A stretch of 64,000 bases of DNA from Ferrimonas lipolytica (lineage in GTDB: Bacteria > Pseudomonadota > Gammaproteobacteria > Enterobacterales > Shewanellaceae): the NCBI RefSeq assembly GCF_012295575.1, contig NZ_CP051180.1:620001-684000 (forward strand). The letters are read 5' to 3'. Shown piece after piece: positions 1 through 9,215 of this stretch; the stretch's first letter is position 1; every line of letters starts with the position of its first letter. A model generated the notes under the pieces. It was not told the origin of the DNA and made no database searches. It saw only the letters and a list, made by a program, of their open reading frames with translations. The translations under genes and the position numbers were made by a program.

Positions 1-1
1 G

Positions 2-1270
2 GCTGAAATTAAGTTTTTTACTCAGGGTATTGGTGACGGCTCCATTAGCGAAGGGCAAATTGCCGCTTTTGCGATGGCTGTATTTTTCAATGACATGACG
101 ATGCCAGAGCGGATTGCGCTCACCGAAGGTACGCGTGATTCTGGTGTGGTGCTGGATTGGAGCCGTTACAACTTCGACGGCCCTATTCTGGATAAACACT
201 CTACCGGTGGTGTAGGTGACTGCGTTTCGTTAATGCTCGGTCCCATGATTGCAGCATGCGGTGCCTACGTGCCAATGATCTCAGGCCGTGGCCTTGGTCA
301 TACTGGCGGTACACTGGATAAATTGGAGTCGATTCCTGGTTATAACATCGAACCAGATAACGACACCTTTGCTAAGGTGGTTGGCGATGCAGGGGTGGCA
401 ATTATTGGCCAAACCGGCGATTTAGCGCCGTGTGATAAACGCTTCTACGCCACTCGTGATGTTACCGCAACCGTTGATTCATTGTCGTTGATTACTGCAT
501 CTATTTTGGGCAAAAAGCTTGCCGCTGGACTAGATGCGCTGGTTATGGATGTTAAGGTCGGTAGCGGTGCCTTTATGCCTACCTACGAGCTCTCAGAAGA
601 ACTAGCGCAAAGCATTGTTGATGTTGCTAATGGTGCAGGTGTTGCGACATCTGCTTTACTTACTGATATGAATCAGGTGTTAGCATCCAGTGCTGGCAAC
701 TCGGTTGAGATCCGCGAAGCGGTTCAATTCTTAACTGGCGAATACCGTAACCCTCGCTTGCTGGAAGTGACTATGGCGCAAGCAGCGGAATTATTGGTAG
801 TGGGTAAACTGGCGCAAACCGATGACCAAGCTAAGTCGATGCTGACCAAAGCATTAGACAGCGGTGCTGCTGCAGAACGCTTTGGTAAAATGGTTCACGG
901 CCTTGGCGGTCCAGCTGACTTTATGGCGCGTTACCAAGAGTATTTGCCGCAGGCAAATGTGGTGAAACCAGTAACCGCCGATGCCGCTGGAGTTATCCAG
1001 GCAATGGACGGTACTGCTATCGGCATGGCTGTGGTTGGTTTAGGCGGTGGCCGTCGCGTTGCTGCTGACGATATCGATCACAGTGTTGGTTTCGATCAGA
1101 TCGTTGCCATTGGCACCGAGGTTAGCGCCGATACACCGATAGCCTTGCTGCATGCGAAAGATGAGGCAAGTTGGCAAGAAGGGGCCAGCGCGCTTCGTGC
1201 TGCCATTACTATTGGTACCGAACAACCCGCTGCTGCAACTCAGGTTTATCGCGTTATTCGCGGCAGCTAA
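2..1270 (+). CDS. deoA: Thymidine phosphorylase, C-terminal 422 residues (5' end outside window)
   Basis: Cytosolic enzyme that splits thymidine with phosphate into thymine and deoxyribose-1-phosphate. The reading frame is open from base 2, so the gene starts before the window; compared with E. coli DeoA (440 aa) about 18 N-terminal residues are missing. Family hallmarks are visible: the phosphate-binding KHSTGGVGD loop, [17 protein letters not shown], and [10 protein letters not shown]. The end matches the family C-terminus (VYRVI). deoB follows after 14 bp, the usual deo operon order, and takes the deoxyribose-1-phosphate onward. Identification is near certain. Confidence 0.97.
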   Translation, partial: AEIKFFTQGIGDGSISEGQIAAFAMAVFFNDMTMPERIALTEGTRDSGVVLDWSRYNFDGPILDKHSTGGVGDCVSLMLGPMIAACGAYVPMISGRGLGHTGGTLDKLESIPGYNIEPDNDTFAKVVGDAGVAIIGQTGDLAPCDKRFYATRDVTATVDSLSLITASILGKKLAAGLDALVMDVKVGSGAFMPTYELSEELAQSIVDVANGAGVATSALLTDMNQVLASSAGNSVEIREAVQFLTGEYRNPRLLEVTMAQAAELLVVGKLAQTDDQAKSMLTKALDSGAAAERFGKMVHGLGGPADFMARYQEYLPQANVVKPVTADAAGVIQAMDGTAIGMAVVGLGGGRRVAADDIDHSVGFDQIVAIGTEVSADTPIALLHAKDEASWQEGASALRAAITIGTEQPAAATQVYRVIRGS

Positions 1271-1284
1271 GACGAGGAATAGAT

Positions 1285-2499
1285 ATGTCTCGCGCAATTA
1301 TTTTAATGATGGATTCATTTGGCGTTGGTGCGACTGACGACGCTGATAAGTTTGGTGACGTTGGTGCTGATACCTTTGGCCATATTGCTCAAGAGTGTGC
1401 TGAAGGTCGTGCTAACAACGACCGTAATGGCCCGCTAACATTACCAAATTTAACCAAGTTAGGTTTAGCTCAGTTAGGTTACGAGAGCACTGGTGTTGCA
1501 CCTGCAGGGTTTGATATGTCGGTAGTACCAACAGGTGCCTACGGCTATGCCGCCGAACTCTCCTCAGGTAAAGATACTCCTAGTGGCCACTGGGAGCTTG
1601 CCGGTGTGCCAGTGCTGTTTGATTGGGGCTACTTCAGCGATTTAGAAAATAGCTTTCCAAAGGAGTTAACCGATAAGATCTTGGCCCGTGCTGGCCTAGA
1701 TAGCTTTTTGGGCAACTGCCATGCTTCCGGAACAGCGATTCTAGAGCGTATCGGTGAAGAACATATGCGCACCGGCGCACCAATCTTCTACACCTCTGCA
1801 GATAGCGTGTTCCAGATCGCTTGCCACGAAGAAACCTTTGGTCTTGAGAACCTGTACAAGCTGTGCGAAATCGCCCGTGAAGAGCTTGAACCGTATAATA
1901 TCGGCCGAGTAATTGCGCGACCATTTGTTGGTAGCAGCGCCCAAGATTTCGCCCGTACCGGTAACCGTAAAGATTACGCGGTTGAGCCACCAGCACCAAC
2001 CTTGCTAGACAAGCTAGCAGAGGCTGGCGGTGAGGTTATCTCTGTTGGTAAAATTGCTGATATCTATGCCCATCGTGGCGTGACACAGAAAATTAAAGCG
2101 ACCGGTTTGGCCGCTTTATGGGATGCCACTTTAACGGCGGTAGACCAAGCAGAAGACAACAGTTTGGTGTTTACCAACTTTGTTGACTTCGACTCCTCCT
2201 ATGGCCACCGCCGTGATATTCCCGGCTACGCCAAAGCGTTGGAGTACTTTGATTCTCGTTTGCCTGAGTTCATCGGTAAGCTTCAAGAGGGTGATGTTGT
2301 GATCATCACGGCTGATCACGGCTGCGACCCGACTTGGAGTGGTACCGAACATACTCGTGAACACGTTCCAGTGATTGCATTCGGTCCTGGCGTGAAAGCG
2401 GGTTCTTTAGGTAAACGCGACAGTTTTGCTGATATAGGCCAGTCATTGGCAAGTCACTTAGGCTTGGCACCGCTGGACTACGGCAAGTCTTTTCTTTAA
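1285..2499 (+). CDS. deoB: Phosphopentomutase
   Basis: Converts (deoxy)ribose-1-phosphate to the 5-phosphate, linking nucleoside phosphorolysis to the pentose/aldolase pathway. The protein is 404 aa (E. coli 407). Metal-binding alkaline-phosphatase-superfamily motifs are visible: [12 protein letters not shown] at the N-terminus, [11 protein letters not shown], and ITADHGCD followed by [10 protein letters not shown] near the C-terminus. An open frame runs upstream to 1171, but the start at 1285 has a GAGGAA ribosome site six to ten bases before it and gives the family N-terminus. It lies between deoA and deoD in one operon. Confidence 0.97.
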   Translation: MSRAIILMMDSFGVGATDDADKFGDVGADTFGHIAQECAEGRANNDRNGPLTLPNLTKLGLAQLGYESTGVAPAGFDMSVVPTGAYGYAAELSSGKDTPSGHWELAGVPVLFDWGYFSDLENSFPKELTDKILARAGLDSFLGNCHASGTAILERIGEEHMRTGAPIFYTSADSVFQIACHEETFGLENLYKLCEIAREELEPYNIGRVIARPFVGSSAQDFARTGNRKDYAVEPPAPTLLDKLAEAGGEVISVGKIADIYAHRGVTQKIKATGLAALWDATLTAVDQAEDNSLVFTNFVDFDSSYGHRRDIPGYAKALEYFDSRLPEFIGKLQEGDVVIITADHGCDPTWSGTEHTREHVPVIAFGPGVKAGSLGKRDSFADIGQSLASHLGLAPLDYGKSFL

Positions 2500-2523
2500 C
2501 TCATAATATTGGGGTCAATATTA

Positions 2524-3228
2524 ATGGCTACTCCGCACATTAATGCAGCTGATGGCGCATTCGCTGAAACCGTTCTGTTTCCTGGCGATCCGCTACGCGC
2601 TAAATACATCGCAGAAACCTTTCTGGAAGATGTAGTTCAGGTTACCGACGTACGCAACATGTTCGGCTTTACCGGTACTTACAAAGGTAAGAAAGTCTCT
2701 GTAATGGGTTCCGGTATGGGTATTCCTTCTTGCTCTATCTACGCCAAAGAGCTGATCACCGAATACGGTGTGAAGAACCTTATCCGCGTAGGTTCTTGTG
2801 GTGCTATCTCTACCGACGTGAAAGTACGTGACGTAATCATCGGCATGGGTGCTTGCACCGATTCTGGTGTAAACCGTACCCGCTTTAAAGGTTATGATTT
2901 CGCTGCTATCGCTGACTACGGCCTGTTGGCTAACGTTGTTAAGGCCGCTGACGCTGCTAACATCGACGTTAAAGTTGGTAACGTTTACTCTGCTGATCTG
3001 TTCTACACTCCAGACCCAGAGATGTTTGACGTTATGGAAAAGATGAACGTATTGGGCGTTGAGATGGAAGCAGCTGGCCTATACGGTGTTGCTGCTGAGT
3101 ACGGCGCTAACGCACTGTGTGTTGTGACTGTATCGGATCACATCCGTACCGGTGAAGCGACCTCAGCTGACGAGCGTCAAAATACTTTCAACGACATGAT
3201 CATCATGACTCTAGAGTCTATTCTGTAA
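2524..3228 (+). CDS. deoD: Purine nucleoside phosphorylase, DeoD type
   Basis: Hexameric-type enzyme that phosphorolyses purine (deoxy)nucleosides to base plus (deoxy)ribose-1-phosphate. It has 234 aa against 239 in E. coli. Visible motifs: [13 protein letters not shown] at the start, [33 protein letters not shown], the substrate-binding [10 protein letters not shown] and the catalytic SDHIRTGE. The start chosen is the ATG at 2524; a TTG at 2509 is in frame but would add five non-family residues. It is the last gene of the deo operon and ends before an intrinsic terminator. Confidence 0.97.
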   Translation: MATPHINAADGAFAETVLFPGDPLRAKYIAETFLEDVVQVTDVRNMFGFTGTYKGKKVSVMGSGMGIPSCSIYAKELITEYGVKNLIRVGSCGAISTDVKVRDVIIGMGACTDSGVNRTRFKGYDFAAIADYGLLANVVKAADAANIDVKVGNVYSADLFYTPDPEMFDVMEKMNVLGVEMEAAGLYGVAAEYGANALCVVTVSDHIRTGEATSADERQNTFNDMIIMTLESIL

Positions 3229-3270
3229 ATGTCGATTTGATGGGCTTAAGCCCACCAATGAAGTAATGAC

Positions 3271-3300
3271 GGGCGGCCAATTAGGCTGCCCGTTTTTTTA
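3271..3300 (+). terminator. Intrinsic terminator after deoD
   Basis: An 8-bp GC-rich stem (GGGCGGCC / GGCTGCCC with one wobble pair, loop AATTA) is followed by seven T. It ends the deo operon. The stop codon of the convergent smp gene (3281) lies inside it. A second short palindrome, GGGCTTAAGCCC, precedes it at 3242-3253. Confidence 0.85.
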
Positions 3301-3901
3301 TCTGCTTAGCGCGCATTTTAAGCCAACTTATACGTGCTCGCTTGAATGAAAAGGCGCGAGCAAGAATAAAGCCGATCAGGCCGCTGCTCAGCAGCAATAG
3401 ACCCAACTGCCGCTGTTGTTGTTGATGTAACCGTCGTCCCTTTTTGTTCAGCAGGTTGGTATTTACCCGCAAGCGCAGATAACCATAGGATTGTTGCTGT
3501 TGAACCACTGAGATCGTATAGGGTGTAAAGTGCTGTAACGCGTCTTCTAAAACTTGGGTTTCAGGCAATTCATCAATAGGAAATAAACTTTGGGCGGTAG
3601 CGACTTTATGTCCTTGGTAGTTGAATACCGTTGCTGACACCACTTCCGGTTTGCTTGATAGGTTGGTTACTACCCACTGCAGTAGCTCGTCGTCATCTGC
3701 TTTAAGAGCAGTGGCTGCGCTTACTGAAGCGACATCGAGTAACTGATCAGTCACCCGTTTCCCTTGTTCGTCAAGTAATTGAGTTACTTGGGTACGCTGT
3801 TGTTGCCACAGCACCAAGATAGTTGCCATGATCGTCAAGGCAAATAGAACCTGAGCTAAGCGAGGCAAAATAATTGTACGTCGGCGTATCGATAAACTCA
3901 T
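3281..3901 (-). CDS. smp: Smp/YtjB (AhpA) family membrane protein
   Basis: A 206-aa inner-membrane protein of the Smp/YtjB family, found beside serB in many gammaproteobacteria. One N-terminal membrane segment (about residues 13-31) is followed by a periplasmic-looking domain (32-165), a second hydrophobic segment (about 168-185) and a basic tail (KRAR, KMRAKQIKKRAA). The biochemical function is not established. It is divergent from serB as in E. coli, but the shared upstream region has been enlarged by a MITE (copy A). GGGAAC lies upstream of the ATG, and a TGGTATTAT extended -10 candidate lies at 3929-3937 on the minus strand. Confidence 0.85.
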   Translation of the reverse strand: MSLSIRRRTIILPRLAQVLFALTIMATILVLWQQQRTQVTQLLDEQGKRVTDQLLDVASVSAATALKADDDELLQWVVTNLSSKPEVVSATVFNYQGHKVATAQSLFPIDELPETQVLEDALQHFTPYTISVVQQQQSYGYLRLRVNTNLLNKKGRRLHQQQQRQLGLLLLSSGLIGFILARAFSFKRARISWLKMRAKQIKKRAA

Positions 3902-3928
3902 AACGTTCCCAAAACCTGTCTGCTGGAT

Positions 3929-3937
3929 ATAATACCA
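3929..3937 (-). promoter_or_regulatory. Candidate extended -10 promoter for smp
   Basis: Read on the minus strand the bases are TGGTATTAT, an extended -10 element (TGn plus TATTAT) about 28 bp before the smp start. The surrounding GGTTGGTAT matches, in inverse orientation, the serB promoter at 4428-4438. No clear -35 is seen, as is common with extended -10 promoters. Confidence 0.45.
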
Positions 3938-3968
3938 ACCTCAGTAACTATTTGCTCATTCAGCTGAA

Positions 3969-4274
3969 ATTAAATGGGCTGTGTACCAACTAAGTGTTGT
4001 TCTTTCCAATGCTGTTAAAGCACCGGTTAGGCGAGCGCCGATACAAAGGGTTAAGCACTGCCGTCGTTGATGTTTTGCCTTAGGTCGCAGTCCAGCGAAG
4101 CGTTTTGGACTGCGACCTAAGGCAAGGGGGATTCCAAAGGGGGCGAAGCTCCCTCCTAATGCATACAAAAATGTGCTGTCGCCACCGCGACATAGCCCTA
4201 AAGAGTACTGCAATCGGCAGAGCCGAAGGCTTGATATAAACTTCAACACGTAACTACGACACAGCCATTAAATG
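3969..4274 (+). mobile_element. MITE-like element copy A with 8-bp target duplication
   Basis: A 290-bp element (3977-4266) bounded by GGCTGTGT and ACACAGCC, flanked on both sides by the perfect direct repeat ATTAAATG (3969-3976 and 4267-4274). The terminal inverted repeats continue imperfectly for about 24 bp to a shared GTGTTG. No transposase is encoded. The centre holds a perfect 18-bp inverted repeat (4077-4094 / 4106-4123). Orientation is taken as plus when the GGCTGTGTACCAACTAAG end is on the left. Five further full copies occur in the window. Confidence 0.9.
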
Positions 4275-4427
4275 GGTTGTGGGTGTAGCAACCGATGGGC
4301 GCTTTAGTGGTGCTAAAGCGAGATTGGTTAACGCATCAAAAACCATTTAAATCAACCAAAGGTAAGCGCTCAACATACTAGAAAAAGCTTGGTTTGACGC
4401 TAGTGATGAGACTAACTATTCACCTCG

Positions 4428-4438
4428 GTTGGTATAAT
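4428..4438 (+). promoter_or_regulatory. Extended -10 promoter candidate for serB
   Basis: TTGGTATAAT ends 32 bp before the serB ATG and contains TGG plus the consensus TATAAT, an extended -10. No convincing -35 is visible at 16-18 bp. An AAGGAA ribosome site lies eight bases before the ATG at 4471. Confidence 0.55.
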
Positions 4439-4470
4439 ATGACGTTATTACACTACAAGGAATTAACTTA

Positions 4471-5340
4471 ATGTCAGCGACGACAGCTCCTCAAGCTCGA
4501 TGGAATAGAGATCAACCCGCGTTCGCAGTTATTGCTGAAGATAAGGTTGATGATCTGTTGTTGCCGGAGTCATTGCATCTGGTGGCCATGGGTAATATCA
4601 CGGCGTCGCTCAGCCGCAAAGTATGGCAGGGCGATAGCAGTATGCTGGTTTGCAACTCGAATCAACAACAAGAGTGGTTTCAGTTGCCTGCGCAACTGCC
4701 GTCTATCAGGCAACCTGGCTTGTTGCTGATGGACATGGACTCCACAGCGATTGAGATGGAATGCATCGATGAGATTGCTCGTCGAGGTGGTGTTTATGAG
4801 CAGGTGTCAGCGGTAACTGAACAGGCGATGCAGGGCCAATTGGATTTTGCTGACGCGTTGCGAGTCCGAGTAGCGCTGTTAGCGGGAATTCCAGCCTCGG
4901 TGCTAGCGGAGATTGCTGCTGATCTACCATTGATGCCAGGTTTGAAGGTGTTATGTCGTAGCTTGCAGCAGCATGGCTGGAAGATTGCCATCGCCTCCGG
5001 CGGGTTTAACGCCATCGCTGCCGTGTTAGCTCAACAGTTGCAGGCCGACTATTTTGAAGCAAATGAACTCGAACAGCATCAAGGCATACTCACCGGCAAG
5101 GTGACTGGCGCAATTGTTGATGCACAGCGTAAAGCGGAGATATTGGCGGAATTAGGGGCTCGATTTGAGATTGAACCAAGCCAATGGGTTGCGATTGGTG
5201 ATGGTGCTAATGATTTGCCGATGCTAGCAACGGCCAACCTAGGCGTTGGCTTTCGCGCAAAACCTAAAGTGGCGGCACAAGCCGATGTTGCGATTAATTA
5301 TTTGGGTCTTGATGCGGTTTTAGGCTTGCTAACGGACTAA
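4471..5340 (+). CDS. serB: Phosphoserine phosphatase
   Basis: Last step of serine biosynthesis: hydrolysis of O-phospho-L-serine to serine. The 289-aa protein is a HAD-superfamily phosphatase. The catalytic motif MDMDSTAIEMECIDE carries the nucleophilic Asp; SGGF is motif II, and AIGDGANDLPM is motif IV with the Mg-binding Asp residues. The roughly 80-residue N-terminal region is shorter than in E. coli SerB (322 aa). Its stop overlaps the end of the convergent PilZ gene by 4 bp. The order smp/serB/.../radA is the conserved gammaproteobacterial arrangement. Confidence 0.96.
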   Translation: MSATTAPQARWNRDQPAFAVIAEDKVDDLLLPESLHLVAMGNITASLSRKVWQGDSSMLVCNSNQQQEWFQLPAQLPSIRQPGLLLMDMDSTAIEMECIDEIARRGGVYEQVSAVTEQAMQGQLDFADALRVRVALLAGIPASVLAEIAADLPLMPGLKVLCRSLQQHGWKIAIASGGFNAIAAVLAQQLQADYFEANELEQHQGILTGKVTGAIVDAQRKAEILAELGARFEIEPSQWVAIGDGANDLPMLATANLGVGFRAKPKVAAQADVAINYLGLDAVLGLLTD

Positions 5341-7691
5341 ATCTGATCGCAGTGGGCTGGCAGTAAGCTCTCCAGCCCCACTCGGCACAGTAACTCTTCG
5401 CTCACATCCAGCAGCATGGCACAGCCCTTTAATTGCCACAGCATGGTTTCCAGCTCTCGAGCACGGTGCAGGGCGTGGCCACTAATGGCGGACAGGTCTT
5501 CTTGCAAGTAATTGAGATCCGGTTTATCGGTGGCACTTAATTCAATCTGCAGTCCAAGTAAACTCTTTTGGGCAATGGCCTTAATCAGGAATCTTCGTAG
5601 AGTTAACTTATCGGTTTGGTCAACATTGATGATTTGTGCCGGTTGCTGTCCCTGGGGCAATACCATGGCGAGAGTGATGCGTTGAGGCAACAATGGATTA
5701 ATTTTATCCACTTGATGGATGGCCTGTTGCAGTGCCGGATAGCTTAGCAGCCATTGCAGGTTAACTGGGCTGGTTGCCTGCGGTGCGATCTTGCTCAGTA
5801 GTGGGTGTTTAATATCGCTACAGCCGATGAGATCAGCAAGGTACAGTGCTTCGCGCTTATGGATAAACAGCGGAATGGCGGCCATTCTGGGTAGGGCGAT
5901 ATTCTTGATGCTTTCAACCAGCTGCTTGTTTTGTTTGCTACTGCTGGCCGTAACTAATCTATTGCTATTTTTGCTAAGAAGCTCGGTAAGGAAGCGTTGT
6001 CCCGGCAGTGGTTTCCCGATAATCGCTTGGAGCCGCAAAATGGAGTCATCATCAGCACTGCCAATAATCTGGTAAGGCAGCCCTGATAACTTACTTTTAC
6101 CAGCCAACTCTTGCATCTGCGGTAGCGCTACCTCCACCAGCTTATCGATCTTAAAATTGTGTGGGCTGGTTAGCTTAAGCTTCATTCCTTGAGTAGAGAT
6201 ATCAAGTGACTGTGCTTCGACGACGGAGCCAAACCCTTGACTGACTTTCACCACGGTGGACATGTTGAAGCGTGCTTCAGTGCGCATATCGTCATGCAAA
6301 GAAGCGATGGTGCGGATCTCGCTCTTATTTTGACGGATCATACCGAAGCGTCGTAATAGATTGGGATCGATCGCCGCTGGACGCTGCTGATAAGCGCTGA
6401 CATCGGTATCCAGCGGCTGCAGCGTCACCAGTACCGACGTGTCTTGCAGCTGTTGCAGTACCAGTGGTTCGTATGGACACATCGTCAGCGGATTACGTAA
6501 GGCTCGATTCAGATCGGTGTTATTTAACTGATGCTGGCCAATACGGTGGACCCTGAAGCTGGCTTGGTTCGACGCTATCTGCAAAAAATCATCGACCATA
6601 TTAGCGTGTTGTAAGTCAGCTAACGTCGCACTAAAGAACAGTTTTTGTTGTTGCTGGTGGATATGAAAACTGTACAGCAGCCCATGGGCAAGGTTGTCTG
6701 GGTATTGCCGTAATTGTGCAATACGCTCCGGACTCAATGCAGCAGAGAGTTGACTGACATTATTCTCGTCGCACCAGTATTGATGGACCGCTTGATTACG
6801 TTGGGTTTTCAGCATCAATAACGGCGTTAGCTTGTTGTCATCAGCGCTGCAAGCAATGATTAAGGTGTTCATCAGTGGCAATAATTGCCGTTCGTAGCCG
6901 TGACTACGGGTTGTCGCGATGAGGTGGTTGATCTCCGGAACGGTACGCAGGCTGTTGGCCTGTAAAACTCGTTCGAGTTCCTTATCTTGGTCGGCTTGGC
7001 TGTTAACTCGCTTTAGTCGCAAGTATTGATAGCCACGTCGAGATTCAGACTGGAGCAGTTGGTACTGCACACCTTGATCCAACGACGGCACCATAAATTC
7101 GCGACCGAATTCGGAGAAGTGCAGATAGACTGGGTGACTCTCAACGAGTCGAAACTCATTACTGGTGCGTACCCTGCAGCCACCAACGGAGAGATCTATG
7201 GTCAGCCCTTCGTGCTTATGATTAGGGTTTTGCCACAAGGTCACCTGGGTGCTAAAACTGCGCCGGATTTCGCGGCGCATGACGTAATGGCCTAAGGCCA
7301 TTAGTTCGCACTCTCCAGCTTCAAGTTCGTTCGCTTCTGTGACATTACTAGGGTCTATGGGTTGTGGCTTGCGGACATCGGCTAGCAGTTCTTCGACCGC
7401 CCCAACGGTAAGCCTGCCACCGTACATTTTTACCAACTGGTCCAGTTGCTGACTCAACTGTGGGGTGAGGAAATGGGTAACACCAGCTATCTCAACTTGG
7501 CTGCACTGTGCTGACAATCTATCTCGCAGATCAATGCTTTGCGAAGTGGATTGATTAAGGCGACTGAGCTCCATCTTTAATAAGAACTTATCGGAGCGGT
7601 GCAGATCTTGGCACAGCAATTCGAACAAACTATCAAAGTCTGTGTGTTGCATTACTGGCTTGAGCTGCTCGATAAGTTCTTGATGTGCCAT
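5337..7691 (-). CDS. Large protein with two PilZ (c-di-GMP-binding) domains
   Basis: A 784-aa soluble protein with no signal peptide or membrane span. Two PilZ signatures can be read. The first has R140-E-I-R-R144 followed by D166-L-S-V-G-G171. The second has R470-T-E-A-R474 followed by D497-I-S-T-Q-G502. Both fit the RxxxR and D/NxSxxG pattern that contacts cyclic di-GMP, so both sites look competent. The regions between (about 230-450) and after (520-784) match nothing I recognise by eye. It sits between serB and radA, tail to tail with serB. A role as a c-di-GMP effector is inferred; the target (motility, adhesion, other) is unknown. Confidence 0.8.
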   Translation of the reverse strand: MAHQELIEQLKPVMQHTDFDSLFELLCQDLHRSDKFLLKMELSRLNQSTSQSIDLRDRLSAQCSQVEIAGVTHFLTPQLSQQLDQLVKMYGGRLTVGAVEELLADVRKPQPIDPSNVTEANELEAGECELMALGHYVMRREIRRSFSTQVTLWQNPNHKHEGLTIDLSVGGCRVRTSNEFRLVESHPVYLHFSEFGREFMVPSLDQGVQYQLLQSESRRGYQYLRLKRVNSQADQDKELERVLQANSLRTVPEINHLIATTRSHGYERQLLPLMNTLIIACSADDNKLTPLLMLKTQRNQAVHQYWCDENNVSQLSAALSPERIAQLRQYPDNLAHGLLYSFHIHQQQQKLFFSATLADLQHANMVDDFLQIASNQASFRVHRIGQHQLNNTDLNRALRNPLTMCPYEPLVLQQLQDTSVLVTLQPLDTDVSAYQQRPAAIDPNLLRRFGMIRQNKSEIRTIASLHDDMRTEARFNMSTVVKVSQGFGSVVEAQSLDISTQGMKLKLTSPHNFKIDKLVEVALPQMQELAGKSKLSGLPYQIIGSADDDSILRLQAIIGKPLPGQRFLTELLSKNSNRLVTASSSKQNKQLVESIKNIALPRMAAIPLFIHKREALYLADLIGCSDIKHPLLSKIAPQATSPVNLQWLLSYPALQQAIHQVDKINPLLPQRITLAMVLPQGQQPAQIINVDQTDKLTLRRFLIKAIAQKSLLGLQIELSATDKPDLNYLQEDLSAISGHALHRARELETMLWQLKGCAMLLDVSEELLCRVGLESLLPAHCDQI

Positions 7692-7835
7692 GTTTCTTCT
7701 AATTTATCAGTATATTTTTTAATAAAGTCAGCACCTTGCCCACTGATACTAGAGCCATTGCAATCGCTGACAACAGCTAGGAACAAGGCGTGGGTTGGGT
7801 ATAATGCCAGTTACTATTCATCGACCAAATTGCTA

Positions 7836-9203
7836 ATGGCTAAAGTAAAATCTGCCTACGTTTGTAATGATTGTGGTGCCGACCACCCGCGCTGGCAGGG
7901 ACAATGCAATGCTTGCCATGCGTGGAATACGCTAACTGAACTTCGACTTGGCTCGAGTAAGGGCAGTCGAAGCCCCGATCGATACAGTGGCTATGCTGGC
8001 AGTGCCGATGCCAAAGTTCAAACACTGAATGAGATCGATTTATCAGAATTGCCACGTTTCGCAAGTGGTTACACTGAGCTTGACCGAGTATTAGGTGGTG
8101 GAATTGTACCCGGTTCGGCCATCTTGATTGGTGGTAGCCCCGGCGCTGGTAAATCGACGCTGTTGCTGCAAGTAATGTGTCAATTATCGCAGCAGATGAA
8201 TGCACTCTACGTCACTGGTGAGGAGTCGTTGCAGCAGGTTGCCATGCGCGCCAATCGCTTGAACTTGCCCACCGATAAACTGAAGATGCTGTCAGAAACC
8301 TCAGTTGAGCAGATCTGTCTAATCGCGGAAAAAGAGCAACCAGCGATTATGGTTATTGACTCGATTCAAGTGATGCACATGGCTGACGTTCAATCTGCTC
8401 CAGGCAGTGTGGCGCAAGTCCGTGAAAGTGCAGCCTACCTGACTCGCTTCGCCAAGCAGAATAACGTTGCCATCTTTATGGTTGGCCACGTTACCAAAGA
8501 TGGCAGTTTAGCGGGACCTAAGGTGCTTGAGCACTGCATCGATTGCTCGGTGTTGCTTGATGGCAATACTGACAGTCGCTATCGCACCATGCGCAGTCAT
8601 AAAAACCGTTTTGGTGCCGTCAACGAATTGGGCGTGTTCGCCATGACCGGGCACGGGCTAAAAGAGGTTGCCAACCCGTCGGCCATCTTCCTCTCGCGCG
8701 GTGAAGAGCAATCGCCAGGCTCGGTGGTGATGGTGATCTGGGAAGGCACGCGGCCACTATTGGTAGAGCTCCAAGCGCTGGTGGATCACAGTCAACTGGG
8801 CAACCCGCGCCGCATTGCGGTGGGCTTGGAGCAAAACCGACTGGCTATGTTGCTGGCAGTACTTCACCGTCATGGTGGCTTAATGATGTCCGATCAGGAC
8901 GTCTACGCCAATGTGGTTGGTGGGGTTAAAGTCACCGAAACCAGTGCTGATTTGGCCTTATTGTTAGCGATGGTTTCCAGTTTCCGTGATCACACCTTAG
9001 CGCGTGAACTTGTGGTGTTTGGTGAGGTCGGATTATCCGGTGAAATTCGCCCAGTAAATAATGGTCTGGAGCGGTTGAACGAGGCAGCTAAGCACGGTTT
9101 TACCCGCGCCATTGTGCCCAAAGGTAATGCGCCAAGACAGCCTATCGAAGGCATAGAAGTTATTGCAGTTAGTAAACTAACCGACGCGTTAGAAGCGATA
9201 TAA
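7836..9203 (+). CDS. radA: DNA repair protein RadA (Sms)
   Basis: RecA-like, Lon-related protein that helps process recombination intermediates and branch migration. The 455-aa product (E. coli 460) has the N-terminal zinc finger CNDCGADHPRWQGQCNAC, a Walker A GGSPGAGKST, the RadA-specific KNRFG motif and a C-terminal Lon-protease-like domain without active-site function. The frame is open upstream to 7599, but ATG 7836 gives the conserved MAKVKSAYVCNDCG start. A TATAAT lies at 7800-7805, too close to the start for certainty about the 5' leader. The next gene follows after 12 bp. Confidence 0.96.
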   Translation: MAKVKSAYVCNDCGADHPRWQGQCNACHAWNTLTELRLGSSKGSRSPDRYSGYAGSADAKVQTLNEIDLSELPRFASGYTELDRVLGGGIVPGSAILIGGSPGAGKSTLLLQVMCQLSQQMNALYVTGEESLQQVAMRANRLNLPTDKLKMLSETSVEQICLIAEKEQPAIMVIDSIQVMHMADVQSAPGSVAQVRESAAYLTRFAKQNNVAIFMVGHVTKDGSLAGPKVLEHCIDCSVLLDGNTDSRYRTMRSHKNRFGAVNELGVFAMTGHGLKEVANPSAIFLSRGEEQSPGSVVMVIWEGTRPLLVELQALVDHSQLGNPRRIAVGLEQNRLAMLLAVLHRHGGLMMSDQDVYANVVGGVKVTETSADLALLLAMVSSFRDHTLARELVVFGEVGLSGEIRPVNNGLERLNEAAKHGFTRAIVPKGNAPRQPIEGIEVIAVSKLTDALEAI

Positions 9204-9215
9204 ATAGGATACGAA

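Noticed and set aside
3956-4249. 97-codon minus-strand ORF (and similar ORFs at 9868-10191, 24330-24512, 63206-63415) with shared peptide FAPFGIPLALG-like
   Set aside because: They lie inside MITE copies and share residues only because the DNA repeats. The frames are broken differently in each copy and no ribosome site or known domain is present, so they are not genes.
7767-7805. CTGACA (7767) and TATAAT (7800) as a radA promoter
   Set aside because: The spacer is 27 bp and the TATAAT lacks a TGn extension, so it is not listed as a supported promoter.
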